A stretch of DNA of 64,000 bases from positions 80,267,262 to 80,331,261 of the forward strand of contig CM071936.1 of NCBI GenBank assembly GCA_016081115.2, read 5' to 3'. This document shows, piece by piece, positions 63,791-64,000 of the stretch. Source of the stretch: Rehmannia glutinosa. Taxonomy: Eukaryota > Streptophyta > Magnoliopsida > Lamiales > Orobanchaceae. The first letter of the stretch is position 1; the number at the start of each line of letters is the position of its first letter. The notes below the pieces were generated by a model. That model ran no database searches. It worked only from the letters and a program-made list of their open reading frames with translations, and was not told the DNA's origin. The position numbers and the translations under genes were made by a program.

Positions 63791-64000
63791 TAACGGCCTG
63801 CCTTCCAAGATCGACGACTATCCCCACAAACCAACACGAGTCTTCCCTGCGCGCTTTCTCCTCACTCACGCGCACCCTGAGAGCAGCTTCCCAGGGGGTC
63901 ACCCATCCCACAATTGCTCCGGGCCAAGCACGTTTAACTTCGAAGCTTTTATGAGATGAGCACCAGAAAAGAAGATGTATCTTGTTGATATGAGTAGTAC
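63791..64000. other. Window end, unassigned
   Basis: Somewhat GC-richer sequence with a 67-codon frame (63756-63959) and no motif. Nothing supported. Confidence 0.4.

Overview
This is plant nuclear DNA, AT-rich and built almost entirely from nested transposable elements. It holds one host-type coding region (a DC1 protein, apparently frameshifted) and one broken host gene (Myb/SANT-like). Element lineages (chromodomain Ty3/gypsy, Ty1/copia with a third ORF, L1-type LINE with RNase H, CACTA, Mutator-like elements, a caulimovirid-type endogenous virus) fit a eudicot. An asterid of the Lamiales type is only an impression from the copia third ORF. No operons or bacterial features are present.

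Layout. 1-2250: 3' end of a copia element interrupted by a hAT element (303-1230, 8-bp TSD). 2265-16249: 5'-truncated gypsy element whose 3' LTR is split by a Mutator-like element (8493-9835) and a LINE (10601-15944). 16483-17219 (minus): DC1 zinc-finger gene with a G11-tract frameshift. 17302-25733: an 8.4-kb unit with Mutator-type inverted ends and a perfect 9-bp TSD. It encloses a nearly complete but decayed solendo/cavemovirus-like endogenous pararetrovirus in minus orientation. 26258-27629: two MITEs.

27719-33700: a CACTA element with a Ulp1-like protease remnant, a chimeric RNA-binding-protein exon, a bHLH fragment, an RTE-like 3' end and a MULE-MITE. 33876-39903: a gypsy element with both LTRs, a solo LTR of another family in its gag, and a pol core replaced by that other family. 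41013-41660: copia gag remnant. 41806-42064: tRNA-derived SINE. 43046-63790: a Myb/SANT-like gene split by a 19.9-kb copia element (43129-63064, minus).

That copia carries gag, integrase, RT, RNase H and a long third ORF with its own TATA box. The third ORF is itself interrupted by a second CACTA (48916-55254). This CACTA holds intron-containing fragments of at least four host genes: a proteasome RPN8 subunit, glyoxal/aldehyde oxidase, inositol monophosphatase and an NLR leucine-rich repeat.

The two most noteworthy objects are the pararetrovirus framed by Mutator-type ends and the gene-capturing CACTA nested in the copia third ORF. All identifications are by reading motifs; no database search was possible.
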